From assembly GCA_019828545.1 (NCBI GenBank), contig JACVRA010000482.1, forward strand, positions 4,193 through 14,763: a stretch of 10,571 nt of DNA, in the 5' to 3' direction. The notes beneath the pieces were generated by a model. That model made no database searches, had not been told where the DNA came from, and saw only the letters and a program-made list of their open reading frames with translations. Of the stretch, positions 1-7,689 are shown in pieces. This DNA is from Paracamarosporium sp. OC-R06-R3 (lineage: Eukaryota; Ascomycota; Dothideomycetes; Pleosporales; Didymosphaeriaceae). How positions within the stretch are numbered: the first letter of the stretch is position 1; every line of letters starts with the position of its first letter. A program made the position numbers and the translations under genes.

Positions 1-158
1 ATTTTTAATACTTAATTAAAGCTTAATAACCTTTATTATTAAACTATTTTCTATTACTAAAGCCTTATAGGCTATGCTATAAGTAAACCCTACTACCTTA
101 ATATAAATTAGACTAGGTACGTAGTACGCCTTATTAATACTTTAACTATTTAATATTA
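1..158 (+). repeat. 5' LTR of element 1, 3' portion (R/U5 part)
   Basis: Positions 1-158 align with 6760-6915, the end of the 3' LTR, with 12 substitutions, all transitions, plus a 2-base length difference near position 141. Both copies end in the palindrome TAATATTA. The upstream 0.4 kb of this LTR lies outside the window. Judged from the TATA box in the other copy (6717-6726), the part seen here is probably R and U5 rather than the promoter. Confidence 0.93.
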
Positions 159-248
159 AAAAATATAGTAATACTATTAAGCTTATAAGCGTCTTAGACT
201 ATTATAAAAAGCTTTACTTCTAGGCCAACAATAAACATAGCTATAGTA
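159..248 (+). other. 5' untranslated leader of element 1
   Basis: This is the stretch between the LTR end and the gag start codon. A tRNA primer-binding site would normally start with TGG just after the LTR, and RIP would turn that into TAG. A TAG occurs at 166-168, but I cannot match the following bases to a tRNA, so the priming mechanism is undetermined. The 3' part of the leader (from about 222) holds unusually many surviving CpA sites. Confidence 0.6.
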
Positions 249-1150
249 ATGGCCTAATAGGCCAATACAATCTAGTAGCTAAAGAAGCAGCTAACGCAAG
301 TAATAGTATAAATATAGGCCTAGGACTTAAGACTAAGGGCCTAAAAGAGGACCTTTAAAATCTTTAAGCTATTTAATAAAACGTCGTTTAAGCTTAAATT
401 ATTTTTAATAAACGTAGAACTATATACGTACAACTATAAAATTAGTATAAATACTAATAAAATCTTAGTAGTAAATATATATATAACTAATAATACTACT
501 AAATAGATATAACCCCTAGTAGATAACTATTTAGAAAAAGATAGTATACTTAAGAACTACTCTTTTAAAATATAGAAAACCTTTAAGAACTAGAAGACCT
601 ATAAAGAAAAGATTAAAGTAATATTTAAAAAAGTTAATAAAAGGAAATAGGTAGAATAATAAATTTAATACCTAAAGTAAACTAGCTTAATAGAAAAATA
701 CACTGCTGCATTTAAATAACTATAGAATAAAATTAAATAGAATAATAACCTACTCTAATTAGCCTACTATAATAGACTAAAAGAAGTAGTTAAAGACGAA
801 CTAATATACTATACTAAACCTAAAGATTTAAAAGATTTAATTAAGGTATTAATTAAAATTAATAATTGTCTATATAAATAAAACTAGGAAAAGTAGAAAG
901 GTACTAAAGAATCTACTATAGCTAAAGTTAACACTTTAAAAAGGTAAGAATACTAAGATAAAGACAAAGACATTATTATAGTAGATAAAGTCTAAGACTA
1001 AAAATAAAATAAGTCCTAAAAAAAGGATAAATAAGACCTTAATATATAAAAGAAAAGATAGAAATACTACTATAATAGGGTATATCTAACGTATAGAAAA
1101 AAAGGATACTTTAAGATAGATTATCTAAAAAATTAAGCTAAAAATAAGAA
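249..1150 (+). pseudogene. gag: gag of element 1 (capsid/nucleocapsid), RIP-inactivated
   Basis: Gag forms the virus-like particle and binds the element RNA. The start is the ATG at 249-251, which is in frame with everything downstream. Its first 35 or so codons carry several former Gln codons and look like a short helical, Gln-rich lead. A stretch from about 351 corresponds to the pre-core region of fungal Gag proteins. The retrotransposon Gag core follows at about 540-850: observed FKN-stop at 582-593 with the stop in the place of Trp, then YKEKIKVIFK, later EKYTAAFK, and YYNRLKEVVKDEL near 765. A zinc-knuckle remnant lies at 1068-1109. In CX2CX4HX4C spacing, three of the four ligands are Tyr codons explained by Cys or His changed by RIP (1068, 1092, 1107); the fourth (1077, AGG) does not fit. 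There are many in-frame TAA/TAG and no TGA. Family assignment is firm. Confidence 0.88.
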
Positions 1151-2179
1151 ATATATAAAAATTATAAAAGTAAAGATAGTAAACTTAAGACTAGAAATAC
1201 TACTACTACCCTATAAACTTAAGTCTAAAGAGCCCTAAAAACCTATAGGCTAAAAAGCTATAATAGCTAAAGATCTTTAGTAGAAAATATAGATAGAAAC
1301 TATAAAAAATAAGATTACTATATAAATCCTATAGAAAGTCTACTAAGTATATAGACAAAAGGATTATATAGTAAAAGAATACTAGAAAAAGATTAAAATT
1401 ATAAGGCCTAAACCTTAAGAAATATATAAATAGGTTAAAGGACGTCAAGAAACTATACCTATACTAGTTTAATAAATATAAGTAGAATTTAACTATAATA
1501 AGATTAAATAGTAGAATTATACCTTAGACGTATACAACATTTATAAAATAGAAAAAAGGCTAGTTATTAAGATACTAGGTAATAAAAATTATAAAAGGCT
1601 ATAAACTAATAAATATAAAGTCTAACTATACTATATCTACTACTTAAAAGACTAGGCTAAATAATATATATACTTAAGATAGGCTAAGTATTATATATAA
1701 AAATGTCTACTATATTAGGATTAAAAATATATAGTAAGGATATAACTAATAGAATTAAAAGACAATACCCTTTTTATACTATATATATATAATCTATAGA
1801 AGTACCTATAATAGACTAACCTAGTTTATATAGCACTAGACTAGAGAAACTATAAATAAAAAGAATACTTAAGATACTTAATAAAAAAGAAAGTAGCTAC
1901 TACTAAAGTTTTAAAATAAAAGTACTAAGACTTATATAAATAAAAATACCTAATAGAAAACTATACTAAATATAGTATAAAAGAAGTAAAAGAAATAAAG
2001 TAACTTAAATAAGCTAAAAACTATTATAAGACTAAGTATCTTATAAACTTTTAGAAAAGAGTAGAATATTTAATTAGTATATAACCAAAAAACTAAAAGG
2101 CTACTAGGCTAAAGGCTAGACTAGTAAGAGTATAATAATAGTAAAATAAGCTATAAAAGACCTAAATAAAAACTTATAA
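1151..2179 (+). pseudogene. Coding-like linker between Gag zinc knuckle and protease, unrecognised
   Basis: The gag frame (codon starts divisible by 3) continues to read as protein through most of this kilobase: Lys/Glu/Pro-rich at first, mixed later, with stops limited to TAA and TAG. I recognise no family. A segment near 1620-1720 contains several Tyr codons that could be former Cys or His, so a second zinc-binding module is conceivable but not shown. The length is notable, because protease usually follows the zinc knuckle more closely in fungal chromoviruses. It is probably the Gag C-terminal extension and the Gag-Pol junction. Whether Gag and Pol were one ORF or joined by a frameshift cannot be decided: the frame changes from 0 here to 2 at the protease, but an indel could also cause that. 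Confidence 0.55.
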
Positions 2180-2510
2180 CTAACTAAGACTATTATAATT
2201 AAAGGATTCTAAGTAATGGTATTAATTAACTTAGGAGTAATAAGATACCTAATCTTTAAGGACGTAGTTAAAAGGCTAAAATTACCTTACTAAAAGAAAA
2301 ACTAGTTAGTTAAGTTAAAGATAGTAGATAAAATACTATTAAAAGAGTATAAAAAAGGGTATTTATAGTTAAAAACTCTACCTCTACTAGTATACCTTAA
2401 TAGATTTAAGAGTTAATACTAGTTTACTATACTATAGATAGAAACTATAGAAGTAATTATAAAATATAATTAACTTAAGTAATATAACCTAGTAATAGAC
2501 TAAAGGAAAT
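2180..2510 (+). pseudogene. Retropepsin-type aspartic protease domain of element 1 pol
   Basis: This domain processes the Gag-Pol polyprotein. The active-site loop is at 2219-2245, observed VLINLGVIR, where the family has a D-S-G-A-T-G pattern. The catalytic Asp codon is now AAC (2228-2230), a G-to-A change after T. Ser to Leu, Ala to Val and Thr to Ile are C-to-T changes. A conserved KDVVKRLKLPY-like stretch follows to 2290. The C-terminal hallmark, hydrophobic-G-x-x-W-L followed by N-P-x-I-D-W, is recognisable at about 2456-2505 with Trp codons now stops. The frame moves from 2 to 1 near 2461, which looks like a single-base deletion inside the conserved Gly codon. The domain cannot be active. 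Confidence 0.82.
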
Positions 2511-2930
2511 AAATAATTATAACTAAATAAACTATATTAATAATTAAGAGAGTAAGATAGCCTTAAAAGGAATAAGCCAGAAAAGTATTCCTTAAAATAA
2601 ATAAAAATATATAAGAAATTTTAAAAGCTAAGATGGTAAGACTTCTACAAAGAAAACCCTAGGATACTAGGGTAATATAGGTATAAAGATTAGATTTTTA
2701 AATAATACCTATACCTAAGAATATTCTATTAGAATATAAGGAGTATATAGAACTCTTTAAAGAAAAAAAAGAAAAGGCCTTACTAAAATACTAAGAATAA
2801 AATTATAGAATACCTTTAAAAGAAAATATAAAACTTTAACTAGAATAGTTAAGGCCAATATTTATAAATTAAAAAAAAGGAGTTATAGGAGTACTTATAG
2901 AAGAACTTAAGTAAATAGTTTATATAAAAA
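2511..2930 (+). pseudogene. Pol segment between protease and RT of element 1
   Basis: This is the connecting part of pol. It is charged and Lys-rich, with the acidic-hydrophobic lead into RT recognisable at about 2785-2930 (observed PLKEN, then KKGVIGVLIEELK). That corresponds to the section in which chromoviruses have an L-x-x-G-x-I pattern just before the S-K-S-P start of RT. The frame is 2 at 2900 and 0 from about 2931, so one indel is likely in the A-run at 2926-2932. No separate domain is seen. Confidence 0.6.
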
Positions 2931-3640
2931 AGTAAAAGTCTAATTATATTCTTAATCCTTTAAGTACTAAAGAAGAATAGTAAACTATAACTCTATATAA
3001 ATTATAAATAGTTAAATAATACTATAGTAAAAAACTAGTACCCCCTACTACTTATTATAAAATTAATAGATAGGCTTAAAGGAGTTAAGTAGTTTATAAA
3101 GTTTAATATATATAATAGGTATTACTATATATAAATAGTTAAAGGCAAAGAATAGAAAACTATATTTAAAACTTAATATAAATTATAGAAGTATATAGTT
3201 ATACCCTTTAGGTTAACTAATATACTTATAATATTTTAGATATTAATTAATAAAGTGCTATATAAATATTTAGATATATTCTATATAGCCTACCTTAATA
3301 ATATACTTATCTATTCTATAGGAACTCTAGAGGAGTACTAGGAATATATAAAAAAAGTACTTAAGAAAATAAAAAAGTATAGACTACTTTTCTATTTAAA
3401 AAAGTACAAATTTTATATTACTAAGACTAAGTACTTAGGATTTATAATTTTAAGGAAAGGTATATTTATAAACCTTAAAAAGGTAGCTACTATATAAGAA
3501 TAGTAAAAACTTAAGTTAATAAAAGATATTTAATCCTTTTTAAGGTTTACTAACTTCTATTAAAAGTTTATTAAAAACTACTTTAAGATAATAATACTAT
3601 TAATAGAACTTATAAAGAAGGGGGTCTAATAAGACTACTT
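2931..3640 (+). pseudogene. Reverse transcriptase domain of element 1
   Basis: RT copies element RNA into DNA. Frame 0 is kept throughout. Landmarks in order: SKSL at about 2931 (family S-K-S-P), the Y-P-L-P-like run near 3045 leading to MDRLK at 3066-3080, the first catalytic motif KFN at 3099-3107, GKE-stop-KT at about 3144-3160, PFRLTN from 3204, and the main motif YLNNILIYS at 3291-3317. The family has Y-L-D-D there, so both catalytic Asp are Asn (3297-3302), and the first is Asn as well (3105-3107). The LKKYKF/YLGF stretch and TNFY-stop-KFIKNYF at about 3550-3590 complete the thumb/connection. Family assignment is certain; the enzyme is dead. Confidence 0.95.
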
Positions 3641-3699
3641 TAGTAAAAAGTTAAAAAAAGTATTTTAAAAACTTAAAAGAAGATTTCTAGAAAAACTAC

Positions 3700-4110
3700 T
3701 ATTATAAATATATAATTTTAAGAAAAGGATATATATAAAAATAGACGCTTTAGACTACGTACTAAAAGTAATTTTCTTATAGCTATATAAAAACGAAAAA
3801 TAAAAACTAGTATTTTATTATTTATATAAGTTTTTAAAAATAGAACTAAACTATAACGTTTATAATAAGAAACTACTAATAATAGTAAATGCCTTTAAAT
3901 AATAAAAAGTATAGTATATAGGTATACTATACTAAATTAAGGTTTAGATAGATTACTAGAATCTAATAAATTTTACTACTACTAAGAAATTAAATTAATA
4001 ATAGGTATGGTAGGTAAAACTTCTTATAAATTTTAACTTTAAAATCTATTATTAACTAAAAATAACTAATAGAGTAGTAGATACCCTAAGTAGAAGATTA
4101 AATCTTATAA
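3700..4110 (+). pseudogene. RNase H domain of element 1
   Basis: This domain degrades the RNA strand of the RNA/DNA hybrid. Frame 0 continues from RT. IDALDYVLKVIF at 3741-3776 matches the T-D-A-S-D-Y-A-L block, and its catalytic Asp is kept (GAC, 3744-3746). LNYNVYNKKLLIIVNAFK at about 3846-3899 matches the block that carries the catalytic Glu, but that codon is now AAA (Lys, 3870-3872). The third acidic site is kept (GAT, 3951-3953). The end is marked by FNFKIYY near 4033 and VVDTLSRR near 4076-4100, the usual A-D-A-L-S-R hallmark before integrase. Confidence 0.92.
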
Positions 4111-5440
4111 AAAAAGAGCCCTTAAAGTAGTATATAATACTAAAGAAAACTTAAAATAGTATACTTTAATATAACTAACTAAAAGAACAATACTATTAAA
4201 TAAACTTAAATAAGAAAGTAGTAAAAATAGAAATATAAAAAACAACTACTATATAATATTAAAACTTAAAAGTAAATAACTTTTAAGATTACGCCTAACT
4301 CTTTATAAAATAAAGAGAGGAATATAACTTCTATTAAATAGGATTTAATAAAAAAGACCATTAGTAAAAATAGATAATTTAAAAGAAATAAGAAGACCTT
4401 TTAGTAAGAAAGCTCTATAAAGTAAGGGAATAGAAATACCTTAATATTAAGGAAATAATATATTAAATTATAAATAAATATACTATACCTAGACTTAAAA
4501 AGATAGTTAAAAAGGTATTAGACAACTATTTAGCTTATTATAAAAATAAGCCTAAGAGATATAAGTCTTATAGGTTATTATAACCCTTACCACTACTAAA
4601 ATAACTATAGTTAAGTGTAATAATAGACTTTATAGTAAAGCTCTTAATATTACTATAACTAAAGTTAAATAGAATATATAATATAATATTAAATATTATA
4701 GATTAACTAATAAAAGTAGCCAAGTTTATACCTATAAAAGAATTAATAATAGTAGAGGAACTAGTTTATAAAGTTAATAGAATACTTCTCTTAAAATATA
4801 ATACCCTAAATAAAATTATTATAAATAAAGATAAGCTTTTTATATTTAAATACTAAAATACGTTTATAAGTACTTTAGAGATAATAAAGAAGCTTTTAAC
4901 GAGTTTCTATTCTTAAATAAATAGGTAAATAGAACGTATAAATTAGACACTAAAATAGTACTTATAATTTTACGTAAATAAATAGTAGGATAACTAGGTT
5001 AAACTCCTATTAATAGTATAGTTAATATATAATAGTATTAAATTAAGTATAATAAACTATTTACTATATTACATTAACTATAGGTATAAGCTAGTAGCTT
5101 ATAGGAACCTTAGAGACATAGAAAGTACTACTATAAGAGCTTAAAAAAAGGCTTAAAAAATAAAAGAATTATACTAAGTTCTATAGGATAGAATATCCTA
5201 TAAGGCCCTTTTAGTATCCAGGAATATAAATAAGTAAAAAATAAATAAATTAACCTTTAAAAGAAGGGATAAAGTTTTTCTATTATAAAAGAATCTTAAG
5301 ATTAAACGGCAAAGTAAGAAACTAAACTACCTATAAGTAAAACCCTTTAAAATTCTAGAAAATAAAAGACTAGTTATAAATAAGTTTAAGTTACTTAAAG
5401 GAATTAAAATATACTTAACCTTTTATAAATTACTATTAAA
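4111..5440 (+). pseudogene. Integrase of element 1 (HHCC, DDE core, GPY/F-type tail)
   Basis: Integrase inserts the cDNA into the genome. It stays in frame 0. After a linker, the HHCC zinc domain has candidate His codons at 4437 and 4461 and Cys codons at 4527 and 4536, all now Tyr, in HX7HX21CX2C spacing. PRLKKIV and KNKPKR near 4488-4557 are typical. In the DDE core the first Asp is kept (GAC, 4626-4628, in IDFIVKL). The second is Asn (AAT, 4824-4826, before KDKLF). The Glu is kept (GAA, 4932-4934, in the former G-Q-x-E-R-x-N). The tail has KRRDKVFLL near 5260 and PFKILE near 5345, which fits the GPY/F module. It is inactive, with one catalytic Asp lost and many stops. Confidence 0.92.
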
Positions 5441-5495
5441 ACTAGTACCCTAGGATGCTTTAATTAAAACCTAGTTAGAATTAAAAAATAATAAG

Positions 5496-5667
5496 TATAA
5501 GGTTAAAACTATTAAGAACCTATAAAAGATTAATAGTTAACTTAAGTATTTAGTATTATAAAAAGAATAGCTAGAGTAGTATAATATATAAGAACTAAAG
5601 GAAAATCTTATAAACTATAAAGAATTACTAAAGAACTTTTAGTACCAATACGTAGAGGTATACTTTT
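5496..5667 (+). pseudogene. Chromodomain at the C-terminus of element 1 pol
   Basis: Chromodomains of chromoviruses bind methylated histone tails and steer integration into heterochromatin. Reading from 5496 gives YKVKTIKNL, then LKYLVL-stop-KE at about 5541-5567, then E-stop-YNI-stop-ELKENL at about 5574-5609, followed by NYKELLKNF. This matches the order: E-V-E-x-I, L-V-K-W-K-G, N-T-W-E-P, N-L, and the C-terminal helix. The two hallmark Trp codons are the stops TAA at 5559-5561 and TAA at 5589-5591. Pol appears to end near 5667 (TAA), shortly after the domain. The segment between integrase tail and chromodomain (5441-5495) is in the same frame. Confidence 0.88.
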
Positions 5668-5847
5668 AAAGAAGTATAATTTTAAACTTAAAGCTAAGGG
5701 AATAGTATTAAGATTATAAAAAAAATTAAAAAAATTAAGTAAAGAAGGATTAGCCTATAACTAGCCTAAGTTAAATAAAAATTTAAATAGTAAAGGCCTA
5801 AAAAGTAAGGATATAATAATAGCTATACTAATTAAATCTACTATTTA

Positions 5848-6240
5848 CTTTAATCCTTTTAACTCTTTAGTAAAAGTAATATCTTCTAATATTTAATAAT
5901 ACTTCTTCTCTTTAGCCTTAACTAATTTATCCTTAAAATCTAGGATATAATAATAAGTAGTTTATAGGTTAAAGGTAATTTAATACTACTTCTCTTATAT
6001 CTTCTACTACTTAGTTTCTAATAACACTAGGTTATAATAATATTTAGTATAAATATAAAAACTATAGTAATTTATTAATAACTCTATTATATACTTTAAA
6101 CCTTTTTCTTTATAATAACTATAGAGAGTTAACATCTCTATACTAGTTATAAAAATTTAATTAATATAATAATAATAGTATTAAATTAAAGATAAATAAA
6201 CTTTTAGTATAGTTAAGTAAATAAGGATAAAGAGAAAAAG
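5848..6240 (-). pseudogene. Possible antisense ORF in the 3' region of element 1, unrecognised
   Basis: On the - strand, in the frame whose codons have low coordinates of the form 3n+1, the sequence reads like a decayed protein. From about 6145 to 6008 there are 46 codons without a stop, including KEKGLKYIIELL and NLVLLETK. A run with six stops follows, then LDFKDKLVKAKEKK at about 5943-5902 and ILEDITFTKELKGLK down to 5851. All stops are TAA/TAG. The + strand is T-rich here while pol of the same element is A-rich on the + strand, as expected if the coding strand switches. I know no family match. The frame stays fairly hydrophobic and open below 5848 to about 5690. Stop density alone does not prove coding, so this is tentative. 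Confidence 0.38.
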
Positions 6241-6337
6241 AATATAATAAAATAAGGATACCTACCTTTATACCTTAATAATATAACGTAGTATAGTTAA
6301 TAAATTACGTAAGTCTTTAAAATAAAAACCCTAAATA

Positions 6338-6343
6338 GGGGGG
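6338..6343 (+). other. Polypurine tract of element 1
   Basis: A run of six G ends exactly where the 3' LTR begins. It primes plus-strand DNA synthesis in LTR retrotransposons. G runs lack TpG and CpA inside them, which explains why it survived RIP. Confidence 0.85.
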
Positions 6344-6915
6344 TAATATTATAAGTATAAGAAACTAAGGGTTATAAAATAATACTTATAAAGTACTAAA
6401 GGCTAAAGGCTTTAATACTAATCTAGATAATAAAGAAATCCTATAGAGTAAAATAAGTTAACTAAAATTATATAACCTTAATCTACTTAAATTAGGGCTA
6501 AGTAATAGAGTATACTACGTAACTATAATCTATTAAGAACTAAAATATGTAATAGAGTAAGATAGTACTCCCTTTAAAAGAAAAGGTTAAAAGGAATTAT
6601 AAATAAAATAGGGTAAGAATAAAGGATAGAATAATTAATATATAGTTTAAAAAAATCTCTATACTTTTTCTATTCTTTATAGTTAACTTAGTTATTTAAA
6701 TTATAAGTACTTCTTTTATATAAAAGAATAATTAGTCTTTTCTTAATATATTATTAAGTATTTTTAATACTTAATTAGAGCTTAATAACTTTTATTATTA
6801 AATTATTTTCTATTACTAAAGCCTTATAGGCTATACTATAAGTAAACTTTACTACCTTAGTATAGATTAAACTAGGTACGTAGTATACCCTATTAATACT
6901 TAAATTTTAATATTA
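6344..6915 (+). repeat. 3' LTR of element 1 (572 bp)
   Basis: The left end follows the polypurine tract and starts TAATATTA. The right end is TAATATTA at 6908-6915, aligned with the end of the 5' LTR at 158. LTRs normally start TG and end CA; both ends now read TA, which is what RIP makes of TG and CA. The last 156 bp match 1-158. A TATA-like box lies at 6717-6726. A target-site duplication cannot be checked because the 5' flank is outside the window. Confidence 0.9.
6717..6726 (+). promoter_or_regulatory. TATA-like box in the 3' LTR of element 1
   Basis: TATATAAAAG sits about 190 bp before the LTR end, inside the short palindrome CTTTTATATAAAAG. The place fits a U3 promoter with transcription starting around 6750, close to the point where the window's 5' LTR copy begins. 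In DNA this rich in TpA such a motif can arise by chance or through RIP. Confidence 0.45.
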
Positions 6916-7494
6916 TCCTCCTTCTCTAACTAATTTATCCTTAAATTATATACTATTTTTATATAAGCTAATACTACTTATTTTATTTATTATTATCTAT
7001 TAGTACTATACCTACTAAATTTACCGTCTATAAATATTACCTCTATTAAGAAATCTTAAGTATTAATATAGTTATAAAAGAGCTATATATTAATTATTAT
7101 CTTAAGAATTAAATTTACTTTATTATATTAGGTACTAGTTTAAGGTATATTAAGTATATATATATAGGTTATTTATATATAAATATAAGCTAGTCGTCTT
7201 TAGATAAAACTTATAAGGAGTATAAGAAAAAGATTAAAGTAAATAAAAAGAAATTAACTACTATAATTATATAAATATTATAAAATAAGAAAATTTTAAC
7301 TTAAGTTAAAGAGTATACTTATAAAAAGATATTATATCTTACTATAAAAATGGCTATAAATAGAAAAGATATAAGTACTATTATTATAAATTATCTTATA
7401 ATAGATACTCTTATTAGTTATTTTACTATACTATAGTTAACTTTAAATATAGTAAATAGAATAGTCTTTACTTTTAATTTATTATAGTAGTATA
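6916..7494 (-). other. Inter-element region, probably LTR/3' region of element 2
   Basis: This 579-bp stretch lies between the 3' LTR of element 1 and the candidate polypurine tract of element 2. Its size is like the 572-bp LTR of element 1, and it contains a TATA-like box on the - strand (7170-7179), so most of it may be the 3' LTR of element 2. If so, the inner end would be near 7494, and the outer end may be near 6969, where ATACTACTT on the + strand resembles an inverted copy of the inner terminus. The second LTR is outside the window, so this cannot be confirmed. The left 50 bp carry a short match to the antisense ORF region of element 1. Confidence 0.4.
7170..7179 (-). promoter_or_regulatory. 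TATA-like box on - strand, possible LTR promoter of element 2
   Basis: TATATAAATA reads on the - strand in the middle of the probable LTR of element 2. Its position within a roughly 0.55-kb LTR is reasonable for U3. This is weak evidence in DNA saturated with TpA. Confidence 0.25.
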
Positions 7495-7505
7495 TTCTTT
7501 TTTTT
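7495..7505 (-). other. Candidate polypurine tract of element 2
   Basis: On the - strand, eight A followed by GAA form a purine run shortly after the end of pol. The next bases on that strand, TATACTACTA, could be an LTR start with TG changed to TA. A-rich runs are frequent in this window, so the call rests mainly on its place. Confidence 0.35.
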
Positions 7506-7539
7506 ATATTTATTATCTAATTATTAGATTACAAAGTCC

Positions 7540-7689
7540 TTATTTATATTCTTTAATTAATTATTAATAATTATTTAGGTTATCCTTTAATTCTTAAGTG
7601 TTTTTACTTTTTAGGTATTCTTTTTATTTAATAAGATATTATTAAGTTTCCTTATAAGTTCTAGTATATTTAATACTTTCTACTTTAAA
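7540..7689 (-). pseudogene. Chromodomain of element 2 pol
   Basis: From 7689 downward the frame reads FKVESIKYTRTYKE, then YLIK-stop-KEYLKSKNT-stop-ELKDNLNN, ending LIKEYK near 7543. This follows the chromodomain pattern of a V-E-x-I strand, L-V-K-W-K-G-Y, N-T-W-E-P, and the last helix. The Trp codons are stops (TAA at 7624-7626 and 7594-7596 on the - strand). TGG to TAA needs two G-to-A changes; TGG to TAG would need one. Pol ends within the next 40 bp. The role is the same heterochromatin targeting as in element 1, but the sequence is clearly different, for example TRTYKE against KNL-stop-KIN. Confidence 0.88.

Larger units (their letters stand above)
1..6915 (+). mobile_element. Element 1: RIP-degraded Ty3/gypsy chromovirus, 5' LTR truncated by window edge
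   Basis: The parts occur in the standard Ty3/gypsy order: LTR end, leader, gag, protease, RT, RNase H, integrase, chromodomain, polypurine tract, LTR. The order RT-RNase H-integrase separates it from Ty1/copia, and the chromodomain at the end of pol places it among chromoviruses, which use that domain to target integration to heterochromatin. The direct repeat between 1-158 and 6760-6915 fixes the boundaries. Nearly all damage is C-to-T or G-to-A, with only a few apparent indels (near 2461 and 2930). It is non-autonomous as it stands, since gag and pol are broken by dozens of TAA and TAG. Assignment to Ty3/gypsy is very sure; the exact family is not determined. Confidence 0.95.

Noticed and set aside
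159..200. tRNA primer-binding site after the 5' LTR
   Set aside because: A TAG at 166-168 could be a mutated TGG, but the next bases do not match a tRNA 3' end that I can name, and the offset of 7 bases is large.
1620..1720. A second zinc-binding domain in the Gag-protease linker
   Set aside because: Several Tyr codons could be former Cys or His, but no spacing pattern fits a known motif in any of the three frames.
6908..6920. TAATATTATCCTCC read on the - strand as a purine tract plus LTR start of an inverted element
   Set aside because: It looks like GGAGGA followed by TAATATTA, but the octamer is palindromic and the direct repeat with 151-158 shows that it is the end of the 3' LTR of element 1.
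6916..6920. Target-site duplication next to the 3' LTR
   Set aside because: The 5' flank of element 1 is outside the window, so no pair can be compared.
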